Assembly (NCBI GenBank): GCA_009840005.1 | Contig: VXOR01000087.1 | Location: forward strand, 20,739 to 48,245 | Direction of reading: 5' to 3' | DNA from: Gemmatimonadota bacterium | GTDB taxonomy: Bacteria > Latescibacterota > UBA2968 > UBA8231 | Length of the DNA: 27,507 nucleotides | Shown here: positions 1-7,378 of the stretch, one piece after another | Numbering within the stretch: the stretch's first letter is position 1 | Layout of the letters: every line of letters begins with the position of its first letter | The notes under the pieces: generated by a model | Seen by the model: only the letters and a program-made list of their open reading frames with translations | The model's database searches: none | What the model was told of the DNA's origin: nothing | Position numbers and translations under genes: made by a program

Positions 1-450
1 GGCGTGTCCGTGCTCGTCTCCGTCATCGTGTTTGGCTTCGTGCCCGGCGTGCGTGTCCCCTTCGTCGCCGGCATGTCCGTGCTCGTCGTCGTCATCGTGT
101 TCAGCGTCTTGTCCATGACCATCTTCGCGCTTCTGTTCTTCTCCGTGGCCGTGCTCCACTTCCGCGACATGCAAGCTGCAGCTGGCCGCAAGGGGCAGGT
201 CGAACAGCTCGTTGCCCTTCCTTAGCTGCTCGATCGCATCTCGGATCGCCCGACGCTCGGCGGCAGTGACGGCTTCGTGCTCGAAGCCGACGATATTGCC
301 GGCCGGTGACACGAACTCGATCTCAAGTTCGTCGCCTTCCATTGCCAGATTGAGGGTTGCGATCCCGTGAACGTGTGCGGACTGTTGAGCTGCCGTCACA
401 CCGGTCAGCATCAACAGGGAGGCCACGACGGGCAGAGATCTACAGATCAT
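1..450 (-). CDS. ZrgA-like (DUF2796) His-rich periplasmic zinc-binding protein, C-terminus off window
   Basis: The first 150 residues are visible; the gene runs off the left edge. It opens with a signal peptide (short basic N-terminus, hydrophobic core, probable cleavage after TAA near residue 20), then an AHVHG motif typical of DUF2796 proteins, an acidic mixed alpha/beta stretch, and from about residue 104 a long low-complexity region of His, Asp, Glu and Gly (EHGHG, DDDEHGHAG). Family knowledge: DUF2796/ZrgA proteins are Zur-controlled periplasmic zinc binders that feed importers. Two in-frame ATGs exist. I chose 450 because GGAGG lies 9 nt upstream of it, whereas the ATG at 459 directly abuts that GGAGG. 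The start overlaps the end of merC, implying translational coupling. Confident of the family; the role in zinc buffering is inferred from composition and neighbours. Confidence 0.82.
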   Translation of the reverse strand, partial: MICRSLPVVASLLMLTGVTAAQQSAHVHGIATLNLAMEGDELEIEFVSPAGNIVGFEHEAVTAAERRAIRDAIEQLRKGNELFDLPLAASCSLHVAEVEHGHGEEQKREDGHGQDAEHDDDDEHGHAGDEGDTHAGHEAKHDDGDEHGHA

Positions 451-877
451 ACGGCTCATCCTCCGAGCGGGCACAGGCACATCGGCTTGCGCGGCACAGG
501 CGGTAGTTGCGGACGTGGGCGGAGATCAGAACGACGGCCGCCGCGAGCGTCGCTGCACGCTCACCGGACTCGCCGAGGACATCATGCAACACCGTGGCAG
601 CCAACAGGATCCCAAGCATGCCGATGGCACCTAGGGCCAGCACCCAGGCATCGCGGTGCTTACGGCAACCCAGGCTGAACGCCACGATTCCGGCCGGGAG
701 AACCAAACACAGCAGGCCGAGATGGAATATCTCCTCGCCCATCAGCGTGAGAGGCAAGGTGGTGCCCAGCACTAGGCTCAGGGGGAGGATGGCGCAGTGC
801 AGGGCGCACAGTGACGATCCGACGGTACCCACAACGTCGGCACCGAGCTGTAGGGCTGGCGACTTGGATTTCAGCAT
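440..877 (-). CDS. MerC-family inner-membrane metal protein
   Basis: This 145-aa protein has about four hydrophobic segments (roughly residues 14-45, 50-70, 76-98 and 107-122). In the first is a Cys-x4-Cys pair (SSLCALHCA), the arrangement MerC uses to pass metal through the membrane. The C-terminus has further cysteines (LCRASRCACA). Family knowledge: MerC was described for mercury uptake, but chromosomal MerC proteins recur in zinc-responsive clusters beside COG0523 GTPases, as here. The start at 877 gives a protein that matches MerC in length; the reading frame continues upstream to 1309 without recognisable protein sequence. It is the first gene of a leftward pair with the ZrgA-like gene, overlapping it by 11 nt. 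Substrate (zinc, mercury or other) is not determined by the sequence. Confidence 0.82.
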   Translation of the reverse strand: MLKSKSPALQLGADVVGTVGSSLCALHCAILPLSLVLGTTLPLTLMGEEIFHLGLLCLVLPAGIVAFSLGCRKHRDAWVLALGAIGMLGILLAATVLHDVLGESGERAATLAAAVVLISAHVRNYRLCRASRCACARSEDEPYDL

Positions 878-950
878 GTATCCTCGCTGGTATTTGGCGT
901 CTCGGCCCGTGACGCTGGAAACCCACGCCGAGGTGCCTCTCCTAATCAAC

Positions 951-978
951 GGTAAGCTCTCTAAGGTAAGCTCTCTAA
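951..978. repeat. Tandem 14-bp direct repeat, two copies
   Basis: GGTAAGCTCTCTAA occurs twice back to back (951-964 and 965-978), 74-101 nt upstream of the merC start. Two perfect copies might be a regulatory half-site pair or a slippage duplication. I do not recognise the motif as a known operator. Confidence 0.6.
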
Positions 979-1102
979 ATTCGCCCGGCAATACGGCGTC
1001 TCGCAGCACACACATCATCGGGATGTCGCCGGGCTGGCCCGAGCGTCCGGCCCGAGGCCCAGGGATGAGACTCCCGTGCTGAAAGCAAGCCTTGCCGATA
1101 AC

Positions 1103-1118
1103 TGAAAATCGATTATCA
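1103..1118. promoter_or_regulatory. Predicted Zur operator 1 (merC / GTPase divergent region)
   Basis: TGAAAATCGATTATCA, a 7-2-7 inverted repeat with one mismatch between the arms. It matches the sites at 7255, 10151 and 13495. It lies between the divergent merC and COG0523 units, both from families known to belong to Zur regulons, so it may serve both directions. Confidence 0.7.
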
Positions 1119-1294
1119 TGCAATTCATGCAGAGAGCGAAACAGCAGATGACCGTCTTGCGAGCCCTTGACGAGGCGGACGGAGCTACACAAACCCATGG
1201 ATGCCGTTGACGCCAAGGATCTGGTCCGGGTCTGCACGGCGTGGGCTTCGACGGCCAGATTGCCGTCTTCGAACCACTCACTTAGGAGAATTAG

Positions 1295-1443
1295 ATGAAT
1301 ACGCCTCAAAAAGTATCCGTAACGATCCTCACCGGCTTCCTCGGCTCTGGCAAGACGAGCCCCGCCGCAATCAGCTCGTCTTCATTGGCCGCAACCTCGA
1401 TGAGCAGGGCATGCGGCAGGGGTTCGAAGCATGTCTGATTTAA
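1295..1443 (+). pseudogene. COG0523 (CobW/ZigA-type) metallochaperone GTPase, internal deletion remnant
   Basis: The start is intact, with AGGAG 6 nt upstream of ATG 1295, and encodes the normal N-terminus with the P-loop (VTILTGFLGSGKTS). The frame then becomes meaningless and stops at 1438. In the +1 frame, immediately after the P-loop, the typical C-terminus of this family appears (RRNQLVFIGRNLDEQ through GFEACLI) and stops at 1443. The gene has therefore lost everything between the P-loop and the last 25 or so residues, roughly 300 codons in a family of about 320-420 aa, with the join near 1351-1362. The CxCC metal motif and the base-recognition motif are gone, so it cannot work as a GTPase. 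The old stop still overlaps the start of the WD40 gene, showing the ancestral operon layout. Confidence 0.85.
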
Positions 1444-2477
1444 ATGTCGGCAGTTCGAGGGGCGCTCTTCGCCGGGGCTGGTCTGCGGCGGTTGGCGACT
1501 ACGCTATCGCCGGGGGTTGGAGCCTACGCGGTGAGGCGCTGATGGTCGGTGATGCTGCGGGTGGAGTTTACGCATTCGACGGCAAGTCTGGCGCGACCGT
1601 CTGGGAGCGGCGCGGGGTTCATGAAGGCGGTGTACTCGCGGTGGCGATCCACCCAAGCGGAACCGCGTTTGCTACGGCCGGTCAGGACAGCCGGGTCTTA
1701 ATCTGGAGTGCCGCCGAAGGTCAGGTAAGCCGGGCTATCGATGTCGGAAGCGGTTGGGTAGAAAACGTGGCGTGGTCGCCGGACGGCCAATGGTTGGCGG
1801 CCTCCTGCTCCCGGCAGGTTCGCGTGTATGATGCGGACGGCGCGGAGGTTTGGCGATCTGATGATCATCCCAGCACCGTCAGCGCGATCGCCTGGTCGAG
1901 CGCAGGGGAGCTGGCGACGGCCTGTTACGGTCGAGTGACGTTCTTCGACGCACCCACTGGCGAGCCTCGCCAGAAGCTGGAATGGCAGGGATCCTTGGTG
2001 TCGATGGTACTGAGCTCGGACGGGGATATCGTGGCCTGCGGCAGCCAGGACAACTCGGTGCACTTCTGGCGTCGCTCCACGGAGCAGGACTCCATGATGT
2101 CTGGATATCCTGGCAAGCCATCGGCCTTGGCTTTCGATGACACCGACACCCTCTTGGCCACCGGCGGAGGGGAGGCGGTGACGGTCTGGAACTTCCAAGG
2201 AAGTGGTCCCGAAGGCACGCGGCCCGGTGTCCTAGAGCTTCATGTTCAACCCGTCACGACGCTTTCCTTCGCTCCCGGCGCGATGCGCTTGGCATCGGGA
2301 GGCCGCGATGGTGCTGTGGTTGTGTGGTCGCTCCGGCGCGATGGACAAGGCGATCCGACAGGAGTTGCGCTTGTGGCAGATGTTGTCGGCGGCTTGTACT
2401 GGCGACCAGATGGACGCGCGCTTGCCGCGCTCGACGCGCAGGGTGGCGCGACGGTTTGGCGAGTGAGCAACAGGTGA
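1431..2477 (+). CDS. WD40-repeat beta-propeller protein
   Basis: A 348-aa protein made of about seven WD40 blades, with recurring units such as VAIHPSGTAFATAGQDSRVLIW, VAWSPDGQWLAASCSRQVRVYD and LSFAPGAMRLASGGRDGAVVVW. There is no signal peptide or membrane segment, so it is probably cytoplasmic. Its ATG at 1431 overlaps the last 13 nt of the original COG0523 reading frame, so it was translationally coupled to that GTPase. WD40 proteins directly downstream of COG0523 genes suggest a scaffold or partner role in zinc delivery, but this is inference. Transcription presumably depends on the Zur box at 1103. It ends 29 bp before the convergent dehydrogenase gene; I see no clear terminator between them. 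Confidence 0.85.
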   Translation: MSDLNVGSSRGALRRGWSAAVGDYAIAGGWSLRGEALMVGDAAGGVYAFDGKSGATVWERRGVHEGGVLAVAIHPSGTAFATAGQDSRVLIWSAAEGQVSRAIDVGSGWVENVAWSPDGQWLAASCSRQVRVYDADGAEVWRSDDHPSTVSAIAWSSAGELATACYGRVTFFDAPTGEPRQKLEWQGSLVSMVLSSDGDIVACGSQDNSVHFWRRSTEQDSMMSGYPGKPSALAFDDTDTLLATGGGEAVTVWNFQGSGPEGTRPGVLELHVQPVTTLSFAPGAMRLASGGRDGAVVVWSLRRDGQGDPTGVALVADVVGGLYWRPDGRALAALDAQGGATVWRVSNR

Positions 2478-2506
2478 AGCACGGCATACAGGTATTTCGG
2501 TCACTA

Positions 2507-3763
2507 CTAGAAAATGAACTCGGGAAGATGTGCCGTGCCTAAGACCATGCTCTTGCGACGAAGCTCCTCTCCTTGCTCTTGAATCTGGCTGATGTTTTGC
2601 ACTCCGAGCAGTTCCATGGAGCGAAGTAGGTCTTCCTTCATTAACTCAAAGGCTCGGGTTAGACCCAAGTGACCACCGGCTCCTAGTCCACCTGCGGTCA
2701 CTCTGCCCAAGCCCACAGCCTTCAGGCCGTAGCTCAGGCCAATAAGAACATCCAGTCCGTTGCGGATACCGCCGTCCATCGCGCAATCGAGTTTGGACTT
2801 GGCCGCGCCCAACTTGGGCATAGCCTCGGCGACAATCTGCAGGGACGGAATAGCCCGACCTAACTGGCGACCGCCGTGGTTGGAGAAAATTACTCCATTT
2901 GCTCCTAGCTCCTCCGCTTTTAAAGCGTCCTCCGCGCAGTGAACGCCTTTGACGATGAGCGGTTGCTCACCCCATGTTTCTTTAATCCATGGGAGGTCGC
3001 TCCAGGTAACAGCCGAGGCAGCAAGCTGCTCTCCAATACCAGCATATGGCATGGGCTCGCCGCATTCGTCGATGATGTTAACAAAGGGAAGCAATCCACC
3101 GTCACGCCAATGCCTCCGTAACCACCCCATTCGAGGGACGATCTGTGGTGCTAGCTTCACCTTGTGTAACGCGCGCTTTAGCTTTCTCGGGCCAGAGTAA
3201 ATAGAGCCCACGGCATCCATCGGCTTCATCCTGGCATGTTCTATTCTGTTCCCCGACACCGCGGTGTCGATAGTAAGGACCAGTGCAGAAAAACCCGCAT
3301 CTCTTGCCCGCCTGATTCCTCGTTTCGCGGTTTCCACTCCGCCGCACAGGTAGAGCTGAAACCACTTCGGACCGTTCGACGCGTCGGCCACGGCTTCCAT
3401 GGGTGTTTGTGAAAGCGTCGACAGCGTCATGGCCGTTCCAAATTCCCCGGCGACTTGGGATGCGACCGCGTCGGCCATCGGCCATAGCGTGCGCAGGCTC
3501 CCAACCGGCGCGACGAAAAAAGGCAGAGAAAGTTCCTGGCCGAATATGCTCGTCGTCGTGTCCAACGTCTTGTGTTTGACGGCTCCGGGAGGCGCGAGCA
3601 TCGTCTGTTGAAACGCCAGGACATTCGCCTTCAGCGTAGTCAGCTCATCAGCACCACCGATAAAGTATTCAGCGGCGATCGGAGGAACTTCTCGCAGCAT
3701 AAGCCGCCAAATATCTGCTGTTGTCAGCGCATCGGCGATTTCGTTTTCCCTTATTCGGAACAT
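2507..3763 (-). CDS. FMN-dependent alpha-hydroxy-acid dehydrogenase (lactate dehydrogenase/glycolate oxidase family)
   Basis: A 418-aa TIM-barrel flavoenzyme. Family landmarks are in order: EYFIGGADE near the N-terminus, FFVAPVG, WFQLYL, LVLTIDTAVSGNRIEHAR, PLIVKGV with the FMN lysine, SNHGGRQLG with the catalytic His and substrate-binding Arg, and DGGIRNGLDVL. It should oxidise an L-2-hydroxy acid to the 2-oxo acid. Deviations are visible: the usual Asp after GGRQL is Gly, and the usual LGRP is LGRV. The substrate may therefore not be lactate. I used ATG 3763 (GGGA 8 nt upstream); a TTG at 3811 would add an unlikely extension. The start overlaps the DUF1636 gene by 13 nt, so the two are coupled. 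Base composition is less GC-rich than the flanks. Confidence 0.85.
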   Translation of the reverse strand: MFRIRENEIADALTTADIWRLMLREVPPIAAEYFIGGADELTTLKANVLAFQQTMLAPPGAVKHKTLDTTTSIFGQELSLPFFVAPVGSLRTLWPMADAVASQVAGEFGTAMTLSTLSQTPMEAVADASNGPKWFQLYLCGGVETAKRGIRRARDAGFSALVLTIDTAVSGNRIEHARMKPMDAVGSIYSGPRKLKRALHKVKLAPQIVPRMGWLRRHWRDGGLLPFVNIIDECGEPMPYAGIGEQLAASAVTWSDLPWIKETWGEQPLIVKGVHCAEDALKAEELGANGVIFSNHGGRQLGRAIPSLQIVAEAMPKLGAAKSKLDCAMDGGIRNGLDVLIGLSYGLKAVGLGRVTAGGLGAGGHLGLTRAFELMKEDLLRSMELLGVQNISQIQEQGEELRRKSMVLGTAHLPEFIF

Positions 3764-4239
3764 AAGGTGTTCCCATATTCGCGGTGGCTTGGGGTGGGTG
3801 ACTGCACGCAAACGGATTGCTCACGGGGTTCGGAAACAGCGAACCGTTCAAATCGGTGGCGACCCAGTTCAGCGGGCAATTCGAGTAAAACACCCGCGTC
3901 GCGCGAGGCTTTGGCCCAATCGAGGAGCAAGCCGTATTGCCACTGTTCTTGGAGGCCGCCAAACCACTGCATCCCCTGAGGCGAGATGACACAGGCGACA
4001 TTGGCTAGGTCGCACGGGCCAAGGCATCCGGAGATCGTCAGTTCCACCGTCCTGTTGAGTTTTTCCTCTTTCCACTGCTGCTCGATCCAGTCGCAGGGCA
4101 CGGGTTTGAACCCTCTGTCCGTCCGACCGCAGCAACAGCCTTCGCAGAGCAGGATCTGCCCGAGAGCGCGGCTCCGGGGCGTAGCCAGTGCTTCGCGTCT
4201 GTCGAGCTTTTCGCGGATGCGATGAGTCTGTGCATTCAT
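3751..4239 (-). CDS. DUF1636 (COG5469) predicted metal-binding, ferredoxin-like protein
   Basis: A 162-aa protein with an N-terminal basic helix, then cysteine motifs LLCEGCCCGRTDRG and PCDWIE, and later ISGCLGPCDLANVACV. This spacing resembles thioredoxin-like 2Fe-2S ferredoxins, and DUF1636 is annotated as metal-binding on that basis. Members often sit near cobalamin or metal-uptake genes. The ATG has AAGG 8 nt upstream. It is immediately upstream of, and overlaps, the FMN dehydrogenase, which suggests it may act as an electron-transfer or maturation partner (inference). No Zur-type box is visible in the 240 bp upstream, which instead hold a PepSY remnant. Confidence 0.75.
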   Translation of the reverse strand: MNAQTHRIREKLDRREALATPRSRALGQILLCEGCCCGRTDRGFKPVPCDWIEQQWKEEKLNRTVELTISGCLGPCDLANVACVISPQGMQWFGGLQEQWQYGLLLDWAKASRDAGVLLELPAELGRHRFERFAVSEPREQSVCVQSPTPSHREYGNTLCSE

Positions 4240-4275
4240 GGGCGTGCCTTTGGCGCATCGGCCCCGCAGTCCGGC

Positions 4276-4491
4276 TTATTCTTTTTCATTATTCCCATAT
4301 GCTGTTTGCTTGTGAATGTAGCGATAAATTAGCCAATCCCATGTCTGGGCCGAATCGTTGGCTTTGAAGCGATAAACGGGGAGCGGTCGCCAACGATCGT
4401 GATGCGAATAGTAATAGGCGTCGTGCTCCTCAAGACTGAGTATAGTTGATAAACTACGCGTCGGATGCGCCAGCGTTAAAGCTGGAAAAAC
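4276..4491 (-). pseudogene. PepSY-domain membrane protein fragment
   Basis: An open stretch of 71 codons without a start codon. Its core, LSLEEHDAYYYSHHDRWRPLPVYR, fits the PepSY repeat of iron-regulated PepSY-TM proteins, where the pattern D-x-YYY-x-RH...LPV is followed by W-x-YIDP-x-TG. Here the ending is scrambled (TWDWLIYRYIH) and stops at 4276. The N-terminal part is replaced by unrelated sequence joined to the FecCD fragment. Such proteins occur in siderophore uptake clusters, matching the neighbouring broken transport genes. It is clearly a remnant. Confidence 0.55.
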
Positions 4492-4784
4492 GCACGTACT
4501 CCTCCACCACCTGTCCCTCTACAAAGTACTCCTGCACAGTTTGCCTCGATGTTGACCCAACTGTTCAGCTCAAGCGAGGTGATGTCTGACAAAACGTTGA
4601 TCGTTTCCGAGGCCGCAATCCGCCAGACCGCGCCGACCGGAATGTCAACCGGCCCTAGGGCGACGCCCAGCGTGATGGAGACAAGCAGCAGCGCGGTCAA
4701 GCCACCCAGCAGCAGCCAAAACCGAAGCTGCGTGATGCGGCTTTGGCTGGCCGTGTTGCCTTGAATCGGCGCGAGCGTTGACAT
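4476..4784 (-). pseudogene. FecCD-type siderophore/B12 ABC permease, N-terminal fragment
   Basis: A 102-codon frame whose first 66 or so residues are a typical FecCD permease start: a polar N-terminus, a transmembrane helix (FWLLLGGLTALLLVSITLGVAL), then GPVDIPVGAVWRI. Intact family members have 320-350 aa and about ten helices. The rest reads as low-information sequence ending at 4476. Another frame in the same stretch (reading VQEYFVEGQVVEEYVRF) looks more protein-like than this tail and may belong to yet another lost gene. The start sits 20 nt after the substrate-binding-protein remnant, so the original operon order was preserved while most of its content was deleted. Confidence 0.65.
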
Positions 4785-4803
4785 AAAAGTTCCCTGCTAG
4801 GGT

Positions 4804-5480
4804 TTACTCAAACTTATCCGGGTACAGACCTTTAGCTACATCTTCAACGGCAGCCACATTGCGAATGCCGAGCGTGGTCGCGCTGAACGGCACGATGATG
4901 AAGCGCTTGTTCTGCACGGCGGTGATGTCGGCGTAGGCTGGGTTGGTGGTGAGCAGCTCGATTTTTTCATCAGCAGTCGACCGGTCGGCTTCGATGATGA
5001 CGATGGCCTCGGGGTCGCGGTCAACCACTTCTTCCCAACTGACGGTGGCCCAGTTGCCCTCCGCATCGGCAAAGATGTTTTCGGCACCCACCTGGCGAAT
5101 GATCTCGTTGGGGGTGCCGCAGCAAGCCCCGGCAAAGAGAATTTCCTGCGAGGGGTACTCCTCGGCCAGCGACGGCAGGATTTCGTCATCCATATAGGCG
5201 GTGCCAACCATTTTGTCTGCCAGACCCAGCACCAGCATCACTTCGGTGGAGGCTTGGTTCATAGTGATGCCTCGCTCTGGCGGGGCATCATAGGTGTAGG
5301 TCAGCCCGCAGTTGTCGATGGTCAGCGGGTATTCCGTCTTTAACGACTCGGCGGCGTCTGTGGCAGCTTCTGCGGTGCTTTCTGCTGCGGCTGGAGCAGA
5401 AAGCACCGCAGGCTCCGGTTGGGCGGCCTCGGACGCTGCGCCACCACACGCCGCCAGAACTAGGACGATTAAACGATAAG
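4804..5480 (-). pseudogene. ABC iron-siderophore/B12 substrate-binding lipoprotein, fused and internally deleted
   Basis: The frame carries a lipoprotein end of signal (LIVLVLAACGG), an Ala/Glu-rich linker, then class III periplasmic binding protein sequence: YPLTIDNCG, ITMNQASTEVMLVLGLADKMVG, TPNEIIRQVGAENIFAD, VSWEEVVDRDPEAIVII, and a normal C-terminus (LGIRNVAAVEDVAKGLYPDKF). Two faults are visible. Its 5 prime end is joined in frame to a piece of TonB receptor, giving one continuous frame 4804-5688. Around residue 170 of that frame, ILPSLAEEY jumps directly to YPSQEIL, skipping sequence normally present. Intact relatives are 330-370 aa. It may be expressed as a hybrid but is unlikely to work. 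Confidence 0.75.
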
Positions 5481-6152
5481 CGGTCTCTGCGCTACACATG
5501 TTACATTTTACAGTATACTGGGCATCGGTGTAGGCATAGCCGGCGTTCATATGCATCCCATTTACAGGGGCCGCCTGAAAATCGATTTCGACTCCTTTGG
5601 AATCGGCCGCGCCAATACGTTCGTACACGCCGCCGCCAAGGGATTCAACCAGATCTTGCTTCAGTAAGTAGAAAGTGCTCAAGTTCAATGCAAACCGTTT
5701 TCCTTCCGCACGCAGGCCAAGCTCGGACTGGTAGCCGTTTTCAGGATCGAAAATCTCACCATCTCCGGCAATTCGGCGGGAGGGCTTGAGCTTCCGTCCT
5801 CCAGAACCGGAATACCTGTGTCCGTATCATACAAGTCATTATTGCCACCAATGCTCAGTTCCAGCCGGTCGCTTGCGTTCGGGGTATAGTGGAGCGTGAG
5901 TGATCCGTTCTGGGTTTTGGTGCCGAAATCCACGCGGTAACGCAATTTGTCGGTAATGGGGCCTCCCGCACCGGCTTGCGTGCGCACTGTGTTGTAACTC
6001 CCGCTGGAAACGGAGTAATTGTAACGCGTATCCAAGGTGGGTTCTTTACGCACTAGGTTTATGATACCCCCGAGAGCAGAATGGCCGTACAGCACCGAGG
6101 CCGGCCCCTTCACCACTTCCACTCGGTCGATATTGGCTAGATTAGCGAACAA
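5481..6152 (-). pseudogene. TonB-dependent siderophore receptor remnant, two frames
   Basis: From about 6152 to 5756 the frame encodes the end of the plug domain (ANIDRVEVVKGPASVLYG, then ALGGIINLVRK) and the first barrel strands. Near 5756 it shifts frame. The other frame carries the late barrel signature FDPENGYQSELGLRAEGKRF, then YERIGAADSKGVEIDF and NAGYAYTDAQYTV before running into the binding-protein fragment. Intact receptors have 650-750 aa; under 230 residues remain, the start and final strands are missing, and at least one internal deletion is present (after residue 82 of the first part). It can no longer form a 22-strand barrel. Original substrate was probably a ferric siderophore. 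Confidence 0.82.
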
Positions 6153-6164
6153 ATAAAATACCGA

Positions 6165-6254
6165 TTATTCAAGATCGACTGTACTCAGGGTCGCAATGAT
6201 GGGCTGCAAGCCGAAGTTCATTTCCAGGCCAGCCAGCCGCTCGATCACGGTCGG
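6165..6254 (-). other. Short open stretch in frame with hisI, unknown
   Basis: After the hisI stop the same frame stays open for 29 codons to a stop at 6165, then continues without a break into the TonB remnant. The encoded peptide (ERLAGLEMNFGLQPIIATLS) looks protein-like but I do not recognise it. It is probably debris of a gene deleted between hisI and the receptor. Confidence 0.3.
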
Positions 6255-6725
6255 TCAGAGCTGGGTGGGATTGGGGGCGTCACCATAGACCTTCTGGGGA
6301 TCAAAAACCTTCTGTGTCTCCGTGAATCCCAGTGGCTGGCCAGCCTGATCGCCAAAGGGCACGGCGCGGTAGAAACAGGATCGATACCCTACATGGCAAC
6401 TGGCCCCGCCTTGGACGTCCACACGCAGCCAGATGCAATCCTGGTCGTCATCGATTCGGATCTCGCGGACTCGCTTCACTAGGCCGCTCGTTGCACCCTT
6501 GTACCAGAGGCACTTTCGGCTCCGGCTCCAATAGACGGCCTCGCCCAGCGTGAGCGTTTGCGTGAGCGCTTCGGCGTTCATGTAGGCATGCATGAGTACT
6601 TCGCCGGATGTGAAATCCGTGGTAACTACGGGGATCAGCCCGTGCTCATCGAACTTGGGGGCCAGTTCGACTCCTTCTTCGACCTGCTCGACGCTCTGTC
6701 TATCCGTAAAGGGCGAAATACTCAT
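6255..6725 (-). CDS. hisI: Phosphoribosyl-AMP cyclohydrolase paralog (HisI-like), zinc ligand lost
   Basis: A 156-aa PRA-CH enzyme; canonical HisI opens the ring of phosphoribosyl-AMP in histidine synthesis. The family core is seen at residues 63-78 ([15 protein letters not shown]) and 90-120 (DDDQD, then [15 protein letters not shown]). In classic HisI the first motif is D-C-D-x-D, whose cysteine with the two later cysteines binds catalytic zinc. Here that cysteine is Asp93, while Cys110 and Cys117 and the Mg-type aspartates remain; a Cys97 next to the motif could compensate. This fits the Zur-controlled HisI duplicates described in zinc-limitation regulons, thought to replace the zinc-demanding enzyme. 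GGAG lies about 8 nt before ATG. It is 26 nt downstream of the dsrE-like gene, in the operon of the Zur box at 7255. Confidence 0.88.
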   Translation of the reverse strand: MSISPFTDRQSVEQVEEGVELAPKFDEHGLIPVVTTDFTSGEVLMHAYMNAEALTQTLTLGEAVYWSRSRKCLWYKGATSGLVKRVREIRIDDDQDCIWLRVDVQGGASCHVGYRSCFYRAVPFGDQAGQPLGFTETQKVFDPQKVYGDAPNPTQL

Positions 6726-6751
6726 TTGTTCTCCTGCCTCTGCAGCCTTGA

Positions 6752-7129
6752 CTAAAGGGTGATGACTTGATCAGGCGGGTTGCCACCCAAGGCGTCGTAG
6801 AGCTGAGGGAAGCAGCCGGCAGTCACCCCCTCAACGGTCCCCTTGGCCGTCACTTCCCCCTTGCCGCACTGTTCAAGCGTGCCTTCGGCCAAGTTGCGGC
6901 GCACGGCGCACTGGTCACACATCATCAACAGGATGCCGCGTTCGCGTGCGACCTTCGACAAGCGCTCTCCTACCGGGTCACCCGAGCGCAGGACGAAGGT
7001 GTTGTCATCGAAAAAGAACATCCCGACGACCTCGGTGCCGTGATAGCCGCCTTCGAGTTGGGGCAGGATCATTGTTGCCAGTTGATAGGTTGAAGCCATG
7101 TTGGAGCGGAAGATGTAGGCGACCTTCAT
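6752..7129 (-). CDS. DsrE-family small sulfur-relay-like protein
   Basis: A 125-aa DsrE/DsrF-fold protein: [20 protein letters not shown] at the N-terminus, [14 protein letters not shown], then [15 protein letters not shown] with a Cys71-x2-Cys74 pair, and Cys88 and Cys106 further on. DsrE-like proteins carry sulfur as persulfide on a cysteine or bind small ligands; which applies here cannot be read from sequence. The four cysteines would also allow metal binding. AGGAG sits about 9 nt before the ATG. It is the first gene after the Zur box at 7255, with a 123-nt leader, and is followed by the HisI paralog. Its role in zinc limitation is inferred only from that position. Confidence 0.75.
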   Translation of the reverse strand: MKVAYIFRSNMASTYQLATMILPQLEGGYHGTEVVGMFFFDDNTFVLRSGDPVGERLSKVARERGILLMMCDQCAVRRNLAEGTLEQCGKGEVTAKGTVEGVTAGCFPQLYDALGGNPPDQVITL

Positions 7130-7179
7130 GTTCTGTTCTCCTGTTGGTTGTGCGGCTCAGCATTGCGCGGGTGAAAGCG

Positions 7180-7294
7180 CCGGTTCGTTTGGTAGCGAGA
7201 CACCGCCGCAAATTGACCGTGAATCAAGGGAGGGTATAGTTTTTGAAATGATAATGATAATTCATTATCATTTTTAAGCAAGTCTAATACCGAA
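7180..7294 (-). repeat. Zur promoter region copy A (duplicated at 10075-10191)
   Basis: Leader, operator and upstream flank are homologous to 10075-10191. The segment 7180-7234 matches 10075-10129 at 47 of 55 positions, the operators align, and 7279-7294 matches 10176-10191 at 15 of 16. Both copies face leftward operons. This is duplication of a whole promoter, not convergence of an operator only. Confidence 0.85.
7253..7272. promoter_or_regulatory. Predicted Zur operator 2 (dsrE-hisI)
   Basis: AATGATAATTCATTATCATT, a perfect 9-2-9 inverted repeat. An extra TGATAA half-site precedes it at 7249, so two overlapping registers are possible. It lies 123 nt before the dsrE-like start. Confidence 0.85.
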
Positions 7295-7378
7295 CTTTTT
7301 TTGCAAGTCGGATACCGCCGAGCCCCTTATGCATGCCCGCGGCCAACTCGCCTACCCCAGGCTACCGATGGCGGCCCC

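Larger units (their letters stand above)
878..1294. other. Divergent intergenic region with Zur box and gene debris
   Basis: About 415 bp between leftward merC and the rightward GTPase remnant. It contains a tandem 14-bp repeat (951-978) and a Zur-type operator (1103-1118). Nine nt after the operator, an ATG at 1127 opens a 27-codon frame ending at 1210. A second short stretch of the same frame stops just before the GTPase Shine-Dalgarno. I do not recognise either; they may be debris of a lost gene between the operator and the GTPase, which would explain why this leader (177 nt) is longer than at the other operators (about 98-124 nt). Confidence 0.4.

Noticed and set aside
1127..1210. Short frame after Zur box 1 as a Fur-like N-terminus
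   Set aside because: Only 27 codons with weak resemblance (VLRALDEADG); not enough to call a family.
1431..2477. WD40 protein as the periplasmic zinc chaperone AztD
   Set aside because: AztD-type proteins are exported; this one has no signal peptide and is coupled to a COG0523 GTPase, not the transporter.
6165..6257. Selenocysteine or readthrough at the hisI TGA
   Set aside because: HisI ends normally at this TGA for its family, the downstream peptide is not part of PRA-CH, and no SECIS-like hairpin is apparent.
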